This document shows positions 28,801-36,965 of a stretch of DNA of 64,000 bases, in pieces; positions within the stretch are counted from its first letter, which is position 1; every line of letters starts with the position of its first letter. Position numbers and translations under genes: made by a program. The stretch covers positions 24,871 to 88,870 of the forward strand of contig JAHHIC010000073.1 in the NCBI GenBank assembly GCA_019359035.1. The letters run 5' to 3'. The stretch is from Scytonematopsis contorta HA4267-MV1. Lineage in GTDB: Bacteria; Cyanobacteriota; Cyanobacteriia; Cyanobacteriales; Nostocaceae. A model generated the notes under the pieces. That model had not been told where the DNA came from, did not search any database, and was given only the letters and a program-made list of their open reading frames with translations.

Positions 28801-29783
28801 GCAGTGAGTGTAATATCTCCAGTCCGAGCACCAGTTTCTCCTAAACCTCCGAACATGCCAGATGTCAATAAACTTTCTTGAATTATGCTAATGTCGTTAG
28901 CATTAATGTTAATACTTCCTCCGCCAAATTCACCAGCAATAACATTGATACCCGCTTTATTAGTAAGAGATACATTAGCTCGCGCTATGCTAGCAGGATA
29001 AATTAGGCTACCGTCATCAGCATTTATCTTTACCGTTCCTGCTCCAGCTAAACCACCAATTTCAACTCGACCACCGGAAGTTTGTAAAAGACCAGCATTT
29101 ATATTGACATTACCACCAACTAAGCCAAGAATTCTTCCTGGCAGTAATTCCAAATTAGGGTTAGTAAAATTTGTTGCTGTACCAAATTCCCAAAAAGCTT
29201 GTCCATTTCCTCTCACTTCAATCGCTCCGGGGTTGTTTCCAAGCTGTAACCCAGGAATCAAGTTTACCGTCAATATGGGTGCTGGTTGTGGATTTATAGC
29301 GCTGAATACTTGTCCATTATCAAATACAAAACTATCTGCAGTTGTGGCAAAAAACGAACCCCCAATATCTAACCTGGCATTCGGTCCAAAAACAATTCCA
29401 TTAGGATTGAGAAAAAATAAATTAGCGGAACCATCTACACCCAACCTCCCAAAAATATTTGAGGCAGTATTTCCAGTGACACGAGTCAAAATATTTGTAA
29501 TTCCTACCGGATTAGCGAAATAGGCTGCATTTTGTTCGAGAATGCTAAATTGTGAAAAACTGTGAAATAAATTTGCACCTCTTGTCGCTCCTCCTTCAAT
29601 CAAAACCCCCGGTAACCCATACAAGTTACTATAGGGTGTTACGACTGTATTTGTACTGCCGGAAGTAGTAGTATCAGGTGTTATTTGAGCTATTGCAGAT
29701 TCACCCAAGACAGAAATCATTACATGGCATATCAAAACAGTACTTAATATTTTGTAGAAGTTTTGGAAAAATCCTTGATTCAT
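25854..29783 (-). CDS. TpsA hemagglutinin-like exoprotein (locus B)
   Basis: The product has 1309 residues with a signal peptide (~1-33, ending SAIAQ). Residues ~40-160 are the TPS secretion domain recognised by TpsB (GANLFHSFSQF, ANLFFLNPNGIVFGPNARLD). A long right-handed beta-helix follows, with many GNITI/GDI-type repeats, SLTNGS/RLDNS turns and few charged residues. The C-terminal ~100 residues contain a conserved tail shared with the TpsA at 40668: a Cys, then ITGRGGLPPRP, IWED, GWVFNDKGEVQL and a final Cys near the end. The protein should be exported by the TpsB encoded next to it and act as a surface or secreted filament, for example in adhesion or contact. No toxin domain is visible at the C-terminus. 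Confidence 0.93.
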   Translation of the reverse strand: MNQGFFQNFYKILSTVLICHVMISVLGESAIAQITPDTTTSGSTNTVVTPYSNLYGLPGVLIEGGATRGANLFHSFSQFSILEQNAAYFANPVGITNILTRVTGNTASNIFGRLGVDGSANLFFLNPNGIVFGPNARLDIGGSFFATTADSFVFDNGQVFSAINPQPAPILTVNLIPGLQLGNNPGAIEVRGNGQAFWEFGTATNFTNPNLELLPGRILGLVGGNVNINAGLLQTSGGRVEIGGLAGAGTVKINADDGSLIYPASIARANVSLTNKAGINVIAGEFGGGSININANDISIIQESLLTSGMFGGLGETGARTGDITLTATGKTTIDRSRVENNVNRNINGETIANNGNITINAGSFVLTNKGQLDVSNLGRNSNTVNPGDAFAGDIRVNADGLLTIGDITSVDPQTTISSNGFNGRIFLTSKNSSVNINNSNISTTSNDSNTNSSRFSEINIAAPQGSIALNNSQLNSTNSSTGYAGNILLNARDLISLRETNILNQGRVGNIFIGASSFSASSSFVPNQITITNSTLNTSNLTNTTLAGDIVLNARDLVSITSSSPIGSNPSERAIQSLGNFGRISIGNTATPKKVELNNTSLSTTNRGITVDTGNSINAGPISIYALENIKINNSLIETTTSRVGDGGNLTIEAINGDIRGNILLQNASLIASNIENEGVGKAGNIQITTGGLSVSEGSQIQSLIRQGGEGSAGNITIEATGKVSFFGNSDKDIGGNTGLFNSGVITRVPTGGSGNAGDININAFSIFLTDKAYLSSDNDTDGFAGKITLNASEQISLAKQSVISSEGRFGRILIGTFDPDAVSPLPVPNQINIDNSFVSTTNSGDTFAGDIVLGARDQISLINQSNISSNGNFGLIFIGKNESYKGTTSPREVRLDNSTLSTTNAAVKDFTEVEIAAGDISIDAIDNISLTNGSSVNASTQRLGRGGTINLTARNISLNNGSQLRTTTYSSCSVSSNCNAGNIILKATDRITISGRNPNKQTDESARSGIFATTAEGSTGQGGDIIIDPFEVRVTDGGRISVNSEGEGKGGSITLAARRLILDNDGGITAQTSMADGGDIILDLAEILVLRRNSNVSASVARGQGNGGNITINSPFVVADPSKDNNIIANASRGKGGNILLPNAVGIYGIVPRSSDSPNTNDISASSEFNSPGTVQINNSAVDPTQGIISLPMEPNDPSKQIAQGCGETETELAITGRGGLPPRPDEPLNQNTIWEDTRLANVGNREIGMENIDKPPVKPTSKVSTPVITPATGWVFNDKGEVQLISQTPNISPDKLGSVSNSCSAR

Positions 29784-29977
29784 AACTAGATTATCTCCTA
29801 TAAATATTTATTTTTTTGCTGCAATAAATATTAATTAGTACAAGCTTATACAAATCTTGTTGTTAGGATATTTGACGTTGGATGTAAAACAATACTTCAA
29901 TAATTACATTTAAATAAACTAAATTATTCTTTAATATCTTAGTATTATTTATTGGCAAAAAATACGCTTTTCCCACG

Positions 29978-30005
29978 GTAGAGACGTTATATATAACGTC
30001 TCCAC
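29978..30005. repeat. 28-bp 3'-end palindrome, copy h
   Basis: Arms GTAGAGACG/CGTCTCCAC flank centre TTATATATAA, with one mismatch in the outer arm. It lies 27 nt after the stop of the minus-strand DUF928 gene. Confidence 0.8.
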
Positions 30006-30032
30006 TTTTTCATCATATGTCTAATAAGCTAA

Positions 30033-30959
30033 CTAAAACAGTAAGGGGGCTTTAATAGCTTCCGGAGCCAAATCTACAGATTCTAGAAAATCTTCCCAAT
30101 CTTCCTTTAATTTGGTATCAGAAGGACGCTGAAGACGTAAATTAGCTAAGGTTCTAAGAGTATCTTCCCAGTATCCGGTGGTTGCATACAAAGTTGTACG
30201 TTCTTGTGCAGAGGCACTTTGTAATTGGTTAGTTAGATTTTGGTCTGGTTGAACTCGTTTGATAAAACCTGTGATGAATGAACTGTCGTCAAGCTTACTG
30301 TTATCACAAATAACTGAAAGTGTCCAAGAATATTTTTTGCCATCACTCAAAGATTCGCTGGTATTTTCTGGGATACTGATTTTAATAATTCCAGGATTTG
30401 AATTAGGCTGTAATTCAACTTTATACAAATCTTTCTTGGCTTGAATATCCTGTAAAATAAATCTTAACTTTTCTGCTCTAGCAATTTTGGGAACATAGAA
30501 AAAGAATGACGGATATTCAGCAGTGGTAACTATTTCAGGATTATCTTTTTCTTTCTCTGTTGGTACTAAAGCAGTCAAATTTTCATTTTCTTTCAAATTA
30601 CACATACCCCGTGTTGCAGCCGCTCTTCTTCTGTCAGGAGAACCAACGTAAAAAGCAAGAGTTGAACGACCACGGTCAATATAACCTTGGACATTACGGA
30701 TTGCCGCTGTTGCAAAGCTATCTCTAGGCTTTAATTTCTCTGCTTGCTGGAAATATTCTAGAGCTTTACGATAATTTCTCTTTTTAGTTTCACTATAGCC
30801 CAAGTGCATATATTCATCAAAACTAGACCCGCTTTGAGCTACTAAATAAGCAGAATTAGCTGTTTTGTTAAAAGCAGATACTTTAGGAGAAATAACAGCG
30901 ACAAAGGAAATAAGTAATACAAGAATAAACAGATATCTCAGTTTGAATATTTTGTTCAT
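30033..30959 (-). CDS. TPR-DUF928 protein (locus B)
   Basis: The product has 308 residues with a signal peptide (LRYLFILVLLISFVAVISPK, then VSA). A TPR-like motif (NYRKALEYFQQAEKLKPRDS) precedes DUF928: ATRGMC, LTALVPTEKE, YPSFFFYVP, FILQD, IIKISIPE, YSWTLSVICD, IKRVQPDQNL, LYATTGYWEDTL and WEDFLESVDL. It matches the locus A protein along its length, so the two are paralogues. Function is unknown; export to the periplasm is expected. It heads the TpsA-TpsB-CHAT row in the same orientation, with a 250-nt gap before TpsA. Confidence 0.87.
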   Translation of the reverse strand: MNKIFKLRYLFILVLLISFVAVISPKVSAFNKTANSAYLVAQSGSSFDEYMHLGYSETKKRNYRKALEYFQQAEKLKPRDSFATAAIRNVQGYIDRGRSTLAFYVGSPDRRRAAATRGMCNLKENENLTALVPTEKEKDNPEIVTTAEYPSFFFYVPKIARAEKLRFILQDIQAKKDLYKVELQPNSNPGIIKISIPENTSESLSDGKKYSWTLSVICDNSKLDDSSFITGFIKRVQPDQNLTNQLQSASAQERTTLYATTGYWEDTLRTLANLRLQRPSDTKLKEDWEDFLESVDLAPEAIKAPLLF

Positions 30960-30990
30960 GAGATTTACTTTATTTTATTTGAGTGAAGTT

Positions 30991-31018
30991 AAAGAGACGT
31001 TAGATGTAACGTCTCTAC
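30991..31018. repeat. 28-bp 3'-end palindrome, copy i
   Basis: Imperfect inverted repeat with arms AAAGAGACG/CGTCTCTAC and centre TTAGATGTAA. It lies 12 nt after the stop of the minus-strand 4-TM gene. Confidence 0.75.
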
Positions 31019-31030
31019 AGATATATAATG

Positions 31031-31480
31031 CTAATTAACTTTGGGCCAAGGACCTATCCAGGCACCACCGCGAAATCGCGCACGAGGAAACAATAAGCGC
31101 ATTACTACCCAAGAAGAGCAGTAAATCGCAACCCAAACAACAGTGTAATGTATTACATACAATGGCAAAGAGAAATTATCTTTGGGAATGTTTGGTAATC
31201 CAACAAAATTAATTAACAACGCTAAAAAGGTAGCTTCAACAATGCTAGAAATAAGTATCAATACTCCTGGCCAATCGTGGTCCCAAAGAAACTTTTGCAA
31301 GTAGTTATAGAGAATATCCCAGCCAAGTCCAAAAATACTGAGATAAAGTAAAACCCAGAAGTAAACCCATTGGATATGCTCTACTCCGGAACTCAAAGCA
31401 AAAGGTAAACTGAATAAAACACCAATGGTTGCGAAGAGAAAAATACGGCTTTGCCACCGTCCAATTAATGTTGGGGTCAT
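31031..31480 (-). CDS. Four-helix membrane protein of unknown function
   Basis: The product has 149 residues with four predicted membrane helices: IFLFATIGVLFSLPFAL, VYFWVLLYLSIFGLGW, VLILISSIVEATFLALLI and VIHYTVVWVAIYCSSWVVM. The C-terminus is short and basic (LFPRARFRGGAWIGPWPKVN). I do not recognise the family. It is the first gene of the minus-strand row leading into DUF928 and TpsA, 71 nt ahead of DUF928, with palindrome copy i between. Any role in the surface system is by position only. Confidence 0.75.
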   Translation of the reverse strand: MTPTLIGRWQSRIFLFATIGVLFSLPFALSSGVEHIQWVYFWVLLYLSIFGLGWDILYNYLQKFLWDHDWPGVLILISSIVEATFLALLINFVGLPNIPKDNFSLPLYVIHYTVVWVAIYCSSWVVMRLLFPRARFRGGAWIGPWPKVN

Positions 31481-31518
31481 AAAATAATTACAAGTGTTGA
31501 TTAATTAATGTTTACCCT

Positions 31519-31543
31519 TGTGGGGTGGGCATCCTTGCCCGCC
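31519..31543. repeat. Copy of the MITE interior palindrome
   Basis: These 25 nt are identical in opposite orientation to 2951-2975 inside the MITE (GTGGGGTGGGCATCC..., arms able to pair). No terminal inverted repeats are evident here, so this is a related solo repeat. Confidence 0.65.
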
Positions 31544-31581
31544 CACTTGTACTTCAATGAACTTGAAATTTGCTGTTTATT

Positions 31582-31763
31582 GAGACGCGGTACAGAGACG
31601 CGGTACAGAGACGCGGTACAGAGACGCGGTACAGAGACACGGTACAGAGACGCGGTACAGAGACGCGGTACAGAGACGCGGTACAGAGACGCGGTACAGA
31701 GACGCGGTACAGAGACGCGGTACAGAGACGCGGTACAGAGACGCGGTACAGAGACGCGGTACA
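31582..31763. repeat. 13-bp tandem repeat, 14 units (GAGACGCGGTACA)
   Basis: There are exactly fourteen head-to-tail 13-bp units, 182 bp in total. Thirteen are identical and the fifth has one change (GAGACACGGTACA). The unit is the left arm of the adjacent 3'-end palindrome, so this looks like slippage expansion of that element. Because 13 is not a multiple of 3, every frame can stay open through the array, which creates spurious Arg/Thr/Tyr-rich reading frames. Confidence 0.95.
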
Positions 31764-31788
31764 GAGACGCGATAAATCGCGTCTCTAC
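31764..31788. repeat. 3'-end palindrome, copy j
   Basis: GAGACGCGAT/ATCGCGTCTCTAC inverted repeat that ends the 13-bp array. It lies 5 nt after the stop of the minus-strand FHA-oxidoreductase gene. Confidence 0.8.
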
Positions 31789-31793
31789 AAATG

Positions 31794-33827
31794 CTATGGT
31801 TTTTGATTAGTTGCCCATTTTATCCATTGCCACAGAGAACCAAAAGGATTGATATAGCGCATACCAGGGGCTTTCGATGCCACTAAGCCATCTGCTATTC
31901 TTTGGGCAGCATATTGTAGACCTAAGAATGTGTCGATAGCAGCATATGGTCCACCTAGTGTCAATATCCCGGAGACATACATTCTGCCGGAATTATTTCG
32001 CATTTCTTTGATTTCAAAGTCGTTGGCTACGTTTAGTCCACCATAAGGAGATAAAGCAATATTGTAGCGGTCAATCAGGTCGGCAAATAATGGGTTCTCT
32101 TTAGGTTTGGCTTCTAATCCGGTCGAGTCAATAACAAAGTCCGCTGCAACTTTTAAAGTACCTTTATTGGTTTTCAAGAAAGTTGTCGGTTTGCCTTGCT
32201 CATTAGCTTCTACCTTTTCTACTTCACCAAATTCGATGTTGTACCATCTCTTGTCTAGTCCATCCTGAACTATCCGTTTCCAATCTGTACGGTCTGCAGT
32301 GGTTGTTCCACCCCAATCTTTGAGAAGTTCATAGCGTTTTGCTGGGGAAGAGGCTTCCAGCAATGCACGCATATCCCCTCCCCAAGTGCCCTTAGGCCAG
32401 TTGTAAGGTTGGAATTCCCAGTGATTTTCTACTTTACGCCTAACAGGGCCAAATTTGTTGCCCTCTAGTACGGGAGTCCGCATCACATGGATAACCGTGA
32501 TTTTGGGGTTTTTGCGTCTTGCTTCCGAAAGACGTTGAACAATACGAGAAGATACGATACCGCGACCTCGTAAAACTACTGTACCGCCGTTACGCTCTAA
32601 ATACTCGTAAATATGATGATGTTCTTCGTAGGCGTTAACTACAGATTTAAAATCTCCTGTCTCTAGACGGTATTTTTGTAGGTCGGGGAGAAATCTCACA
32701 GCTGGATAACCTGTAGCTATGTGTACAAATTTTCCAACAAGATAACCGTGAACACGCTGGGTTTCACCAGGTACAGAATAAGCAACAGCGTATCTTCCAT
32801 CTGTTGTTTTACGAATAGCGCGAATTCGACCATATCTTAATATTTCTGACCAACCAATACGTTCAGCTTCCCTATCTAAGGATTCAAATACTTTACCAGA
32901 GATGGGGGTGTAAGTATCAGCTAAAACAGGTTCAGAGAACACTTGCCACAAATGTTTCGCAGCCGAAATCACTTGACCCGAAAATAACTCGCGCCAAGCT
33001 TCTCGCCAAGCATATCCAGGCCAACCCCAAATATTGTCAGGACAGGAGTCAGAACCAGAACGTAATCTTTCATAAGGAGGTATTTGCGAGTTTTTACACA
33101 GGCGTTGGTATCGTCCGTAGGGCTTCTTCTCTAAACCAAGAACTGCGATTTTGTCAGCTTTAACACCGTAAATTCTGATGTAGTTTGTCCAAACAAAACT
33201 ACCAATTCCACCACCTAATCCTAAATAATCTTTTTCTTCGACTCTGTTACCAGAAGCATACAGTAATTGCACATCAACAAATTCTGTATTCAAGAATTCT
33301 GCTGGAGGAAAAAAAGCAACGTTGTGTATAGTGACTGCTGCTGGGTTTTTTTGTGCTTCTGGTTCGTCTGTTTCTGGATTAAAGAAGATTGTAGATTGTG
33401 CAGATGGTAAAGGTTCAGAAATATCTGAGGGAATGGATACAACTGTATCTGGGTTAAATTCTGTTGGTGGTGTATCAAGAATCTCGGTTCCAGAGACTTC
33501 AGACAAGACAGTCAGAGTTATCTGAAAAGGTCCGAATTGTAAAGTATCTCCGCTACCTATTACTTCACGAGTTTTGCGTATTAATTTACCGTTAACTCTT
33601 GTACCATTAGTACTGACATCTTCAATAATTAACTGTCCGTCAACAAAGTCAATAAGCGCATGATATCCAGAAATTTCTTTACTTTTAAAACAAACTTTAG
33701 CGGGTGGTTGTCCTTGAATATTTTCTGGTAGACGTGCAAGTTCCCTACCAATAACTAAAGGTAAACCAAAATCTTGTTGTTGTCGCTCTTGGTTAGCTGG
33801 GTCTTCCCAAATAAATCTTATTTCCAT
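31794..33827 (-). CDS. FHA domain - FAD/NAD(P)-binding oxidoreductase fusion
   Basis: The product has 677 residues. The N-terminal ~105 residues form a forkhead-associated phosphothreonine-binding domain (VIGREL, SGYHALIDF, EDVSTNGTRVNG, GDTLQFG). A variable linker runs to ~160. The rest resembles a flavin-dependent pyridine-nucleotide oxidoreductase or monooxygenase: LGLGGGIGSF near ~205, FVHIATGYPAVRFLP, a Rossmann-like VVLRGRGIVSSRIVQRL, VIDSTGL near ~590, and a C-terminal MYVSGILTLGGPYAAIDTFL that probably closes the FAD site. The substrate is unknown. The FHA domain suggests recruitment by a Ser/Thr-phosphorylated partner. It lies 30 nt downstream of another FHA gene, probably as an operon. 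Confidence 0.8.
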   Translation of the reverse strand: MEIRFIWEDPANQERQQQDFGLPLVIGRELARLPENIQGQPPAKVCFKSKEISGYHALIDFVDGQLIIEDVSTNGTRVNGKLIRKTREVIGSGDTLQFGPFQITLTVLSEVSGTEILDTPPTEFNPDTVVSIPSDISEPLPSAQSTIFFNPETDEPEAQKNPAAVTIHNVAFFPPAEFLNTEFVDVQLLYASGNRVEEKDYLGLGGGIGSFVWTNYIRIYGVKADKIAVLGLEKKPYGRYQRLCKNSQIPPYERLRSGSDSCPDNIWGWPGYAWREAWRELFSGQVISAAKHLWQVFSEPVLADTYTPISGKVFESLDREAERIGWSEILRYGRIRAIRKTTDGRYAVAYSVPGETQRVHGYLVGKFVHIATGYPAVRFLPDLQKYRLETGDFKSVVNAYEEHHHIYEYLERNGGTVVLRGRGIVSSRIVQRLSEARRKNPKITVIHVMRTPVLEGNKFGPVRRKVENHWEFQPYNWPKGTWGGDMRALLEASSPAKRYELLKDWGGTTTADRTDWKRIVQDGLDKRWYNIEFGEVEKVEANEQGKPTTFLKTNKGTLKVAADFVIDSTGLEAKPKENPLFADLIDRYNIALSPYGGLNVANDFEIKEMRNNSGRMYVSGILTLGGPYAAIDTFLGLQYAAQRIADGLVASKAPGMRYINPFGSLWQWIKWATNQKP

Positions 33828-33857
33828 AATGGTGATAATGCATTAAATGTTGTAGTG

Positions 33858-34346
33858 TTAAGCGCGAGGCATCAATACCGTTTCTGACGCTTGCAGGGAT
33901 ACGCCACAGTAGGGACAGAAGTCTCCTATATGGTCGTAGGGCAATAGATGACCGTTAATGCATCTAACACCATATACTTGCTCGTCTCCAGCTGCGGTAA
34001 ACTCTATTTGTATAACATTGATAGAAAATTTTCCCAACTTAATTATACTTCCAATTTTGAGAGGTGCTGCCTCTAAAATCACACTTTTAGCATCAACAAT
34101 CACTGGATTTGGTGTTGTTTTATTTCTAGTTAAATTTTTGACAAATAATTTTTTTTGTTTTCCATCATAGAATATAGCTGCATGTGAACGAGAAACAGTA
34201 GTTTCATTTATTGGAAAGATAATATCGCATAGATTTTCATCTCTACCAATCGTAATTAAACCATTTTCTTTCGTTTTATCTTCTGCGGATATGGTTCGCG
34301 TATGGCTGCGAACACTATCGAACCACTCTAAAGAAATTTTATACAT
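33858..34346 (-). CDS. FHA-domain protein with C-terminal zinc-ribbon-like motif
   Basis: The product has about 162 residues from the ATG at 34346. An upstream frame-extending start at 34388 would add 14 residues of hydrophobic, unlikely sequence. The FHA core reads ITIGRDENLCDIIFP, TTVSRSHAAIF and LKIGSIIKLG, and has the conserved GR, SRSH and late Gly. The C-terminus carries VRCINGH...FCPYCG, one Cys and a His followed by CxxC, consistent with a small zinc ribbon. It likely binds phosphothreonine peptides. It lies 30 nt before the FHA-oxidoreductase gene, which suggests one transcript and a shared phospho-signal. Confidence 0.8.
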   Translation of the reverse strand: MYKISLEWFDSVRSHTRTISAEDKTKENGLITIGRDENLCDIIFPINETTVSRSHAAIFYDGKQKKLFVKNLTRNKTTPNPVIVDAKSVILEAAPLKIGSIIKLGKFSINVIQIEFTAAGDEQVYGVRCINGHLLPYDHIGDFCPYCGVSLQASETVLMPRA

Positions 34347-34559
34347 GGAATAGATATTTGAAATCAATATGTTAATTAATTTCAACAATATTTATTGATA
34401 AAGTATAGTTTAAATTACACAATTAATTTAATTTAAGATAAGCTTAATACTATCTAAGTCACAAATAGATTACTCTATTATTTTTATTAGAAAACAAAAA
34501 ATACAAACACATCGAGTTGATTATATACGTACGCAATCTGAACCTATGTATAAAAAAAT

Positions 34560-34622
34560 GTAGAGACGTTACATGTAACGTCTCTAGTCTCTAGTCTCTA
34601 GTCTCTAGTCTCTAGTCTCTAC
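34560..34622. repeat. Expanded 3'-end palindrome, copy k, with 7-bp TCTCTAG array
   Basis: The palindrome with arms GTAGAGACG/CGTCTCTA and centre TTACATGTAA runs into six 7-bp units TCTCTA(G/C) at 34581-34622. It lies 53 nt beyond the stop of the minus-strand catalase gene. Confidence 0.88.
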
Positions 34623-34635
34623 TTAATATTCATCA

Positions 34636-34671
34636 TAGCCCCCTCCCCGCTAGCGGGGTTGGGGGTGGGGT
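34636..34671 (-). terminator. GC-rich palindrome after katE
   Basis: A perfect CCCCGCTAGCGGGG palindrome is embedded in C-rich/G-rich flanks (AGCCCCCTCC... and ...GGGGGTGGGG) directly after the catalase stop. There is no clear T-tract on the minus strand, so termination is likely but not certain. Confidence 0.55.
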
Positions 34672-34675
34672 TCTT

Positions 34676-36793
34676 TTATGCTGGAACCATTTCCTTAGCT
34701 TCTCTCTTCCAATGACGGTGTTGCGCTATAGCTTGGATAAACTCCTGAGCAACGGGAAGAATATCTGATGCTTTATAGCTAGTAACAATGCCATTATCAG
34801 CAGTGAGGGGAGTCTTTGATTGCGATTCGTTAAGCATCACACCTTTGATTTCAGATTTTTTCAGCAATTCAACACCTTCACCAATTGCAGCAATAGTTTT
34901 GCAATGTTTGAAAGCTTCATTAATAAAATGAACTGCATCACCTTCCATCAAAAGTTTATCTACGCTTTGTTTACCACCAGGAACATAAATCGCGTCGTAC
35001 ATTACCGATGCAGCAGTAAGGAAAGTTTTATCAACTTCTATTTCCTGTCCATTAGCGCTTCTGATAGTGCCTTTGAACTTAGAAATAATTTCTGCTTGCG
35101 CTGTGGCATTTTTAAGCGCCTCTTTCATCTCCATTAATTGAGAGTAATTGAATCCGTCACTTGCCAAAATAGCAACGCGGCGGCTTTTAGCGCTTTTCTT
35201 AGCTTGGTTTTCTATACTCAGAGCAGGTGATTTGCGTCCGTGGTTAGGGGTAACTTCTTTGGCAGGAGAATCAACACCAATACCAACTGCTATCAGTTTA
35301 GCTAATTCAAAATCTACATGATTAAACAAATCAACCATGCGTTCTCGAACTTCTTTGCTTTCAACCTTACCCAACTCAAAGTGAGCAGCTTGCACTAAAT
35401 GTTCTTTTTCAACCTTAGATAAACTATTCCAAAACAGAGTCGCTTGACTAAAGTGGTCTTTAAAACTTTCGCTGCGTTCGCGGATTTTATGCCCTTGTAC
35501 TTTCTCACTGTAATGGACGAAAGCACCCATATTTCCCGGAGCCATCATTGGACAACCACCACCGAGGGAGTTGGGGAAATAATTAGTTTTACCCGTCTTA
35601 ATATTTGTTTGCATAACACCATCCTGCTGGTTATTATGCACCGGACAAACTGGCTGATTGATAGGTATATTTGCTAAATTTCCGCTACCCAGACGATGGT
35701 GTTGTGAATCCAGATAAGAGAACAGCCGACCTTGTAGAAGGGGGTCGTTGCTAAAATCTATACCTGGTACAATTCTTGCAGGATGGAAAGTGACTTGCTC
35801 TGTTTCCGCAAAGAAATTATCAGGGTTACGGTTTAAAACCATTTTCCCGATTGGTTTCACGGGGACGAGTTCTTCAGGAATAATTTTTGTGGAGTCGAGA
35901 ATATCGAAGTCGAACTTAAATTCGTCCTCTTCTTCAATAATTTGCACCCCTAACTCATACTCTGGGTAATCACCCATTTCAATCGCTTGCCAAAGGTCAC
36001 GACGGTGAAAATCAGGGTCTTTACCTGATAGTTTTTGCGCTTCATCCCATACAAAGGAGTGAACACCTAACAAAGGCTTCCAGTGGAATTTTACGAAACG
36101 TGCCTTACCCTGTTCATTGACAAAGCGGAAAGTATGGACACCAAAGCCCTGCATCATGCGGTAACTTCTAGGAAGCGTCCGGTCTGACAAAATCCACATA
36201 ATCATGTGCATAGATTCTGGCATCAACGAAATAAAGTCCCAGAAATTATCATGCGCTGTCGCGGCTTGAGGCATCTCATTATCTGGCTCAGGCTTAATAG
36301 CATGAACAATATCGGGAAACTTTATAGCATCTTGGATAAAGAAGACAGGAATATTATTACCTACGAAATCATAATTACCTTCTTCAGTATAGAACTTGAC
36401 TGAAAATCCCCGTACATCCCGCACTGTATCGGCTGAGCCACGAGACCCACCGACAGTTGAAAGGCGAGCAAATACTGGAGTTTTTACTGAAGGGTCTTGT
36501 AAGAATTTCGCCTTAGAATATTCAGCCATCGATTCGTACACCTGGAAGTAACCATGTGCCCCTGACCCACGTGCGTGAACTACCCGTTCAGGGATGCGTT
36601 CACGGTCAAAGTGCGACATCTTTTCCAAGAAATGAAAATCTTCCAACAAGCTTGGACCACGCTCTCCCGCTTTCAAGGAATCGTTAGTATTATTGACACG
36701 TACCCCTTGGTTAGTTGTGAGATATTCACCTGGCTCTTGGCGATATTGTTCCAAGCTTTGATTTTTACTTTGCTCGTTGTTGGGTTCGCTCAT
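34676..36793 (-). CDS. katE: Large-subunit catalase HPII (clade 2, KatE)
   Basis: The product has 705 residues, the length typical of the large-subunit catalases. The N-terminal arm is followed by the catalase core: FDRERIPERVVHARGSGAHG (catalytic His ~73), FARLSTVGGSRGSADTVRD, YDFVGNNIPVFF (catalytic Asn) and RLFSYLDSQHHRLG (haem-ligating Tyr). The C-terminal ~150 residues (SRRVAILASDGFNYSQLM, VYVPGG-like YVPGGKQSVD) are the DJ-1/PfpI-like domain that marks clade 2. It decomposes hydrogen peroxide in the cytoplasm. A CGGAGAAATC before ATG supports the start. No regulator binding site was recognised. Confidence 0.97.
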   Translation of the reverse strand: MSEPNNEQSKNQSLEQYRQEPGEYLTTNQGVRVNNTNDSLKAGERGPSLLEDFHFLEKMSHFDRERIPERVVHARGSGAHGYFQVYESMAEYSKAKFLQDPSVKTPVFARLSTVGGSRGSADTVRDVRGFSVKFYTEEGNYDFVGNNIPVFFIQDAIKFPDIVHAIKPEPDNEMPQAATAHDNFWDFISLMPESMHMIMWILSDRTLPRSYRMMQGFGVHTFRFVNEQGKARFVKFHWKPLLGVHSFVWDEAQKLSGKDPDFHRRDLWQAIEMGDYPEYELGVQIIEEEDEFKFDFDILDSTKIIPEELVPVKPIGKMVLNRNPDNFFAETEQVTFHPARIVPGIDFSNDPLLQGRLFSYLDSQHHRLGSGNLANIPINQPVCPVHNNQQDGVMQTNIKTGKTNYFPNSLGGGCPMMAPGNMGAFVHYSEKVQGHKIRERSESFKDHFSQATLFWNSLSKVEKEHLVQAAHFELGKVESKEVRERMVDLFNHVDFELAKLIAVGIGVDSPAKEVTPNHGRKSPALSIENQAKKSAKSRRVAILASDGFNYSQLMEMKEALKNATAQAEIISKFKGTIRSANGQEIEVDKTFLTAASVMYDAIYVPGGKQSVDKLLMEGDAVHFINEAFKHCKTIAAIGEGVELLKKSEIKGVMLNESQSKTPLTADNGIVTSYKASDILPVAQEFIQAIAQHRHWKREAKEMVPA

Positions 36794-36965
36794 GATTTCT
36801 CCGACTCAAGGAAAGGCTCCTTCTAGTTAATAAGCTTTATGAATGCCTACTCACCTCAGTCGTTAGCCATAATATTCTCTCTATCCAAAGAATTATACTT
36901 ATGTTAAGTTTGATATTATTAAAACAGATTAATTAAGTGCGATTACTTAATTAATCATTAGATTT

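Noticed and set aside
31582..31788. CRISPR array
   Set aside because: The units are contiguous 13-bp repeats without spacers, so this is a tandem repeat.
31508..31810. Open frames of 78-100 codons rich in Arg/Thr/Tyr across the 13-bp array
   Set aside because: They arise only because a 13-bp repeat without stops stays open in several frames; composition and lack of start context argue against genes.
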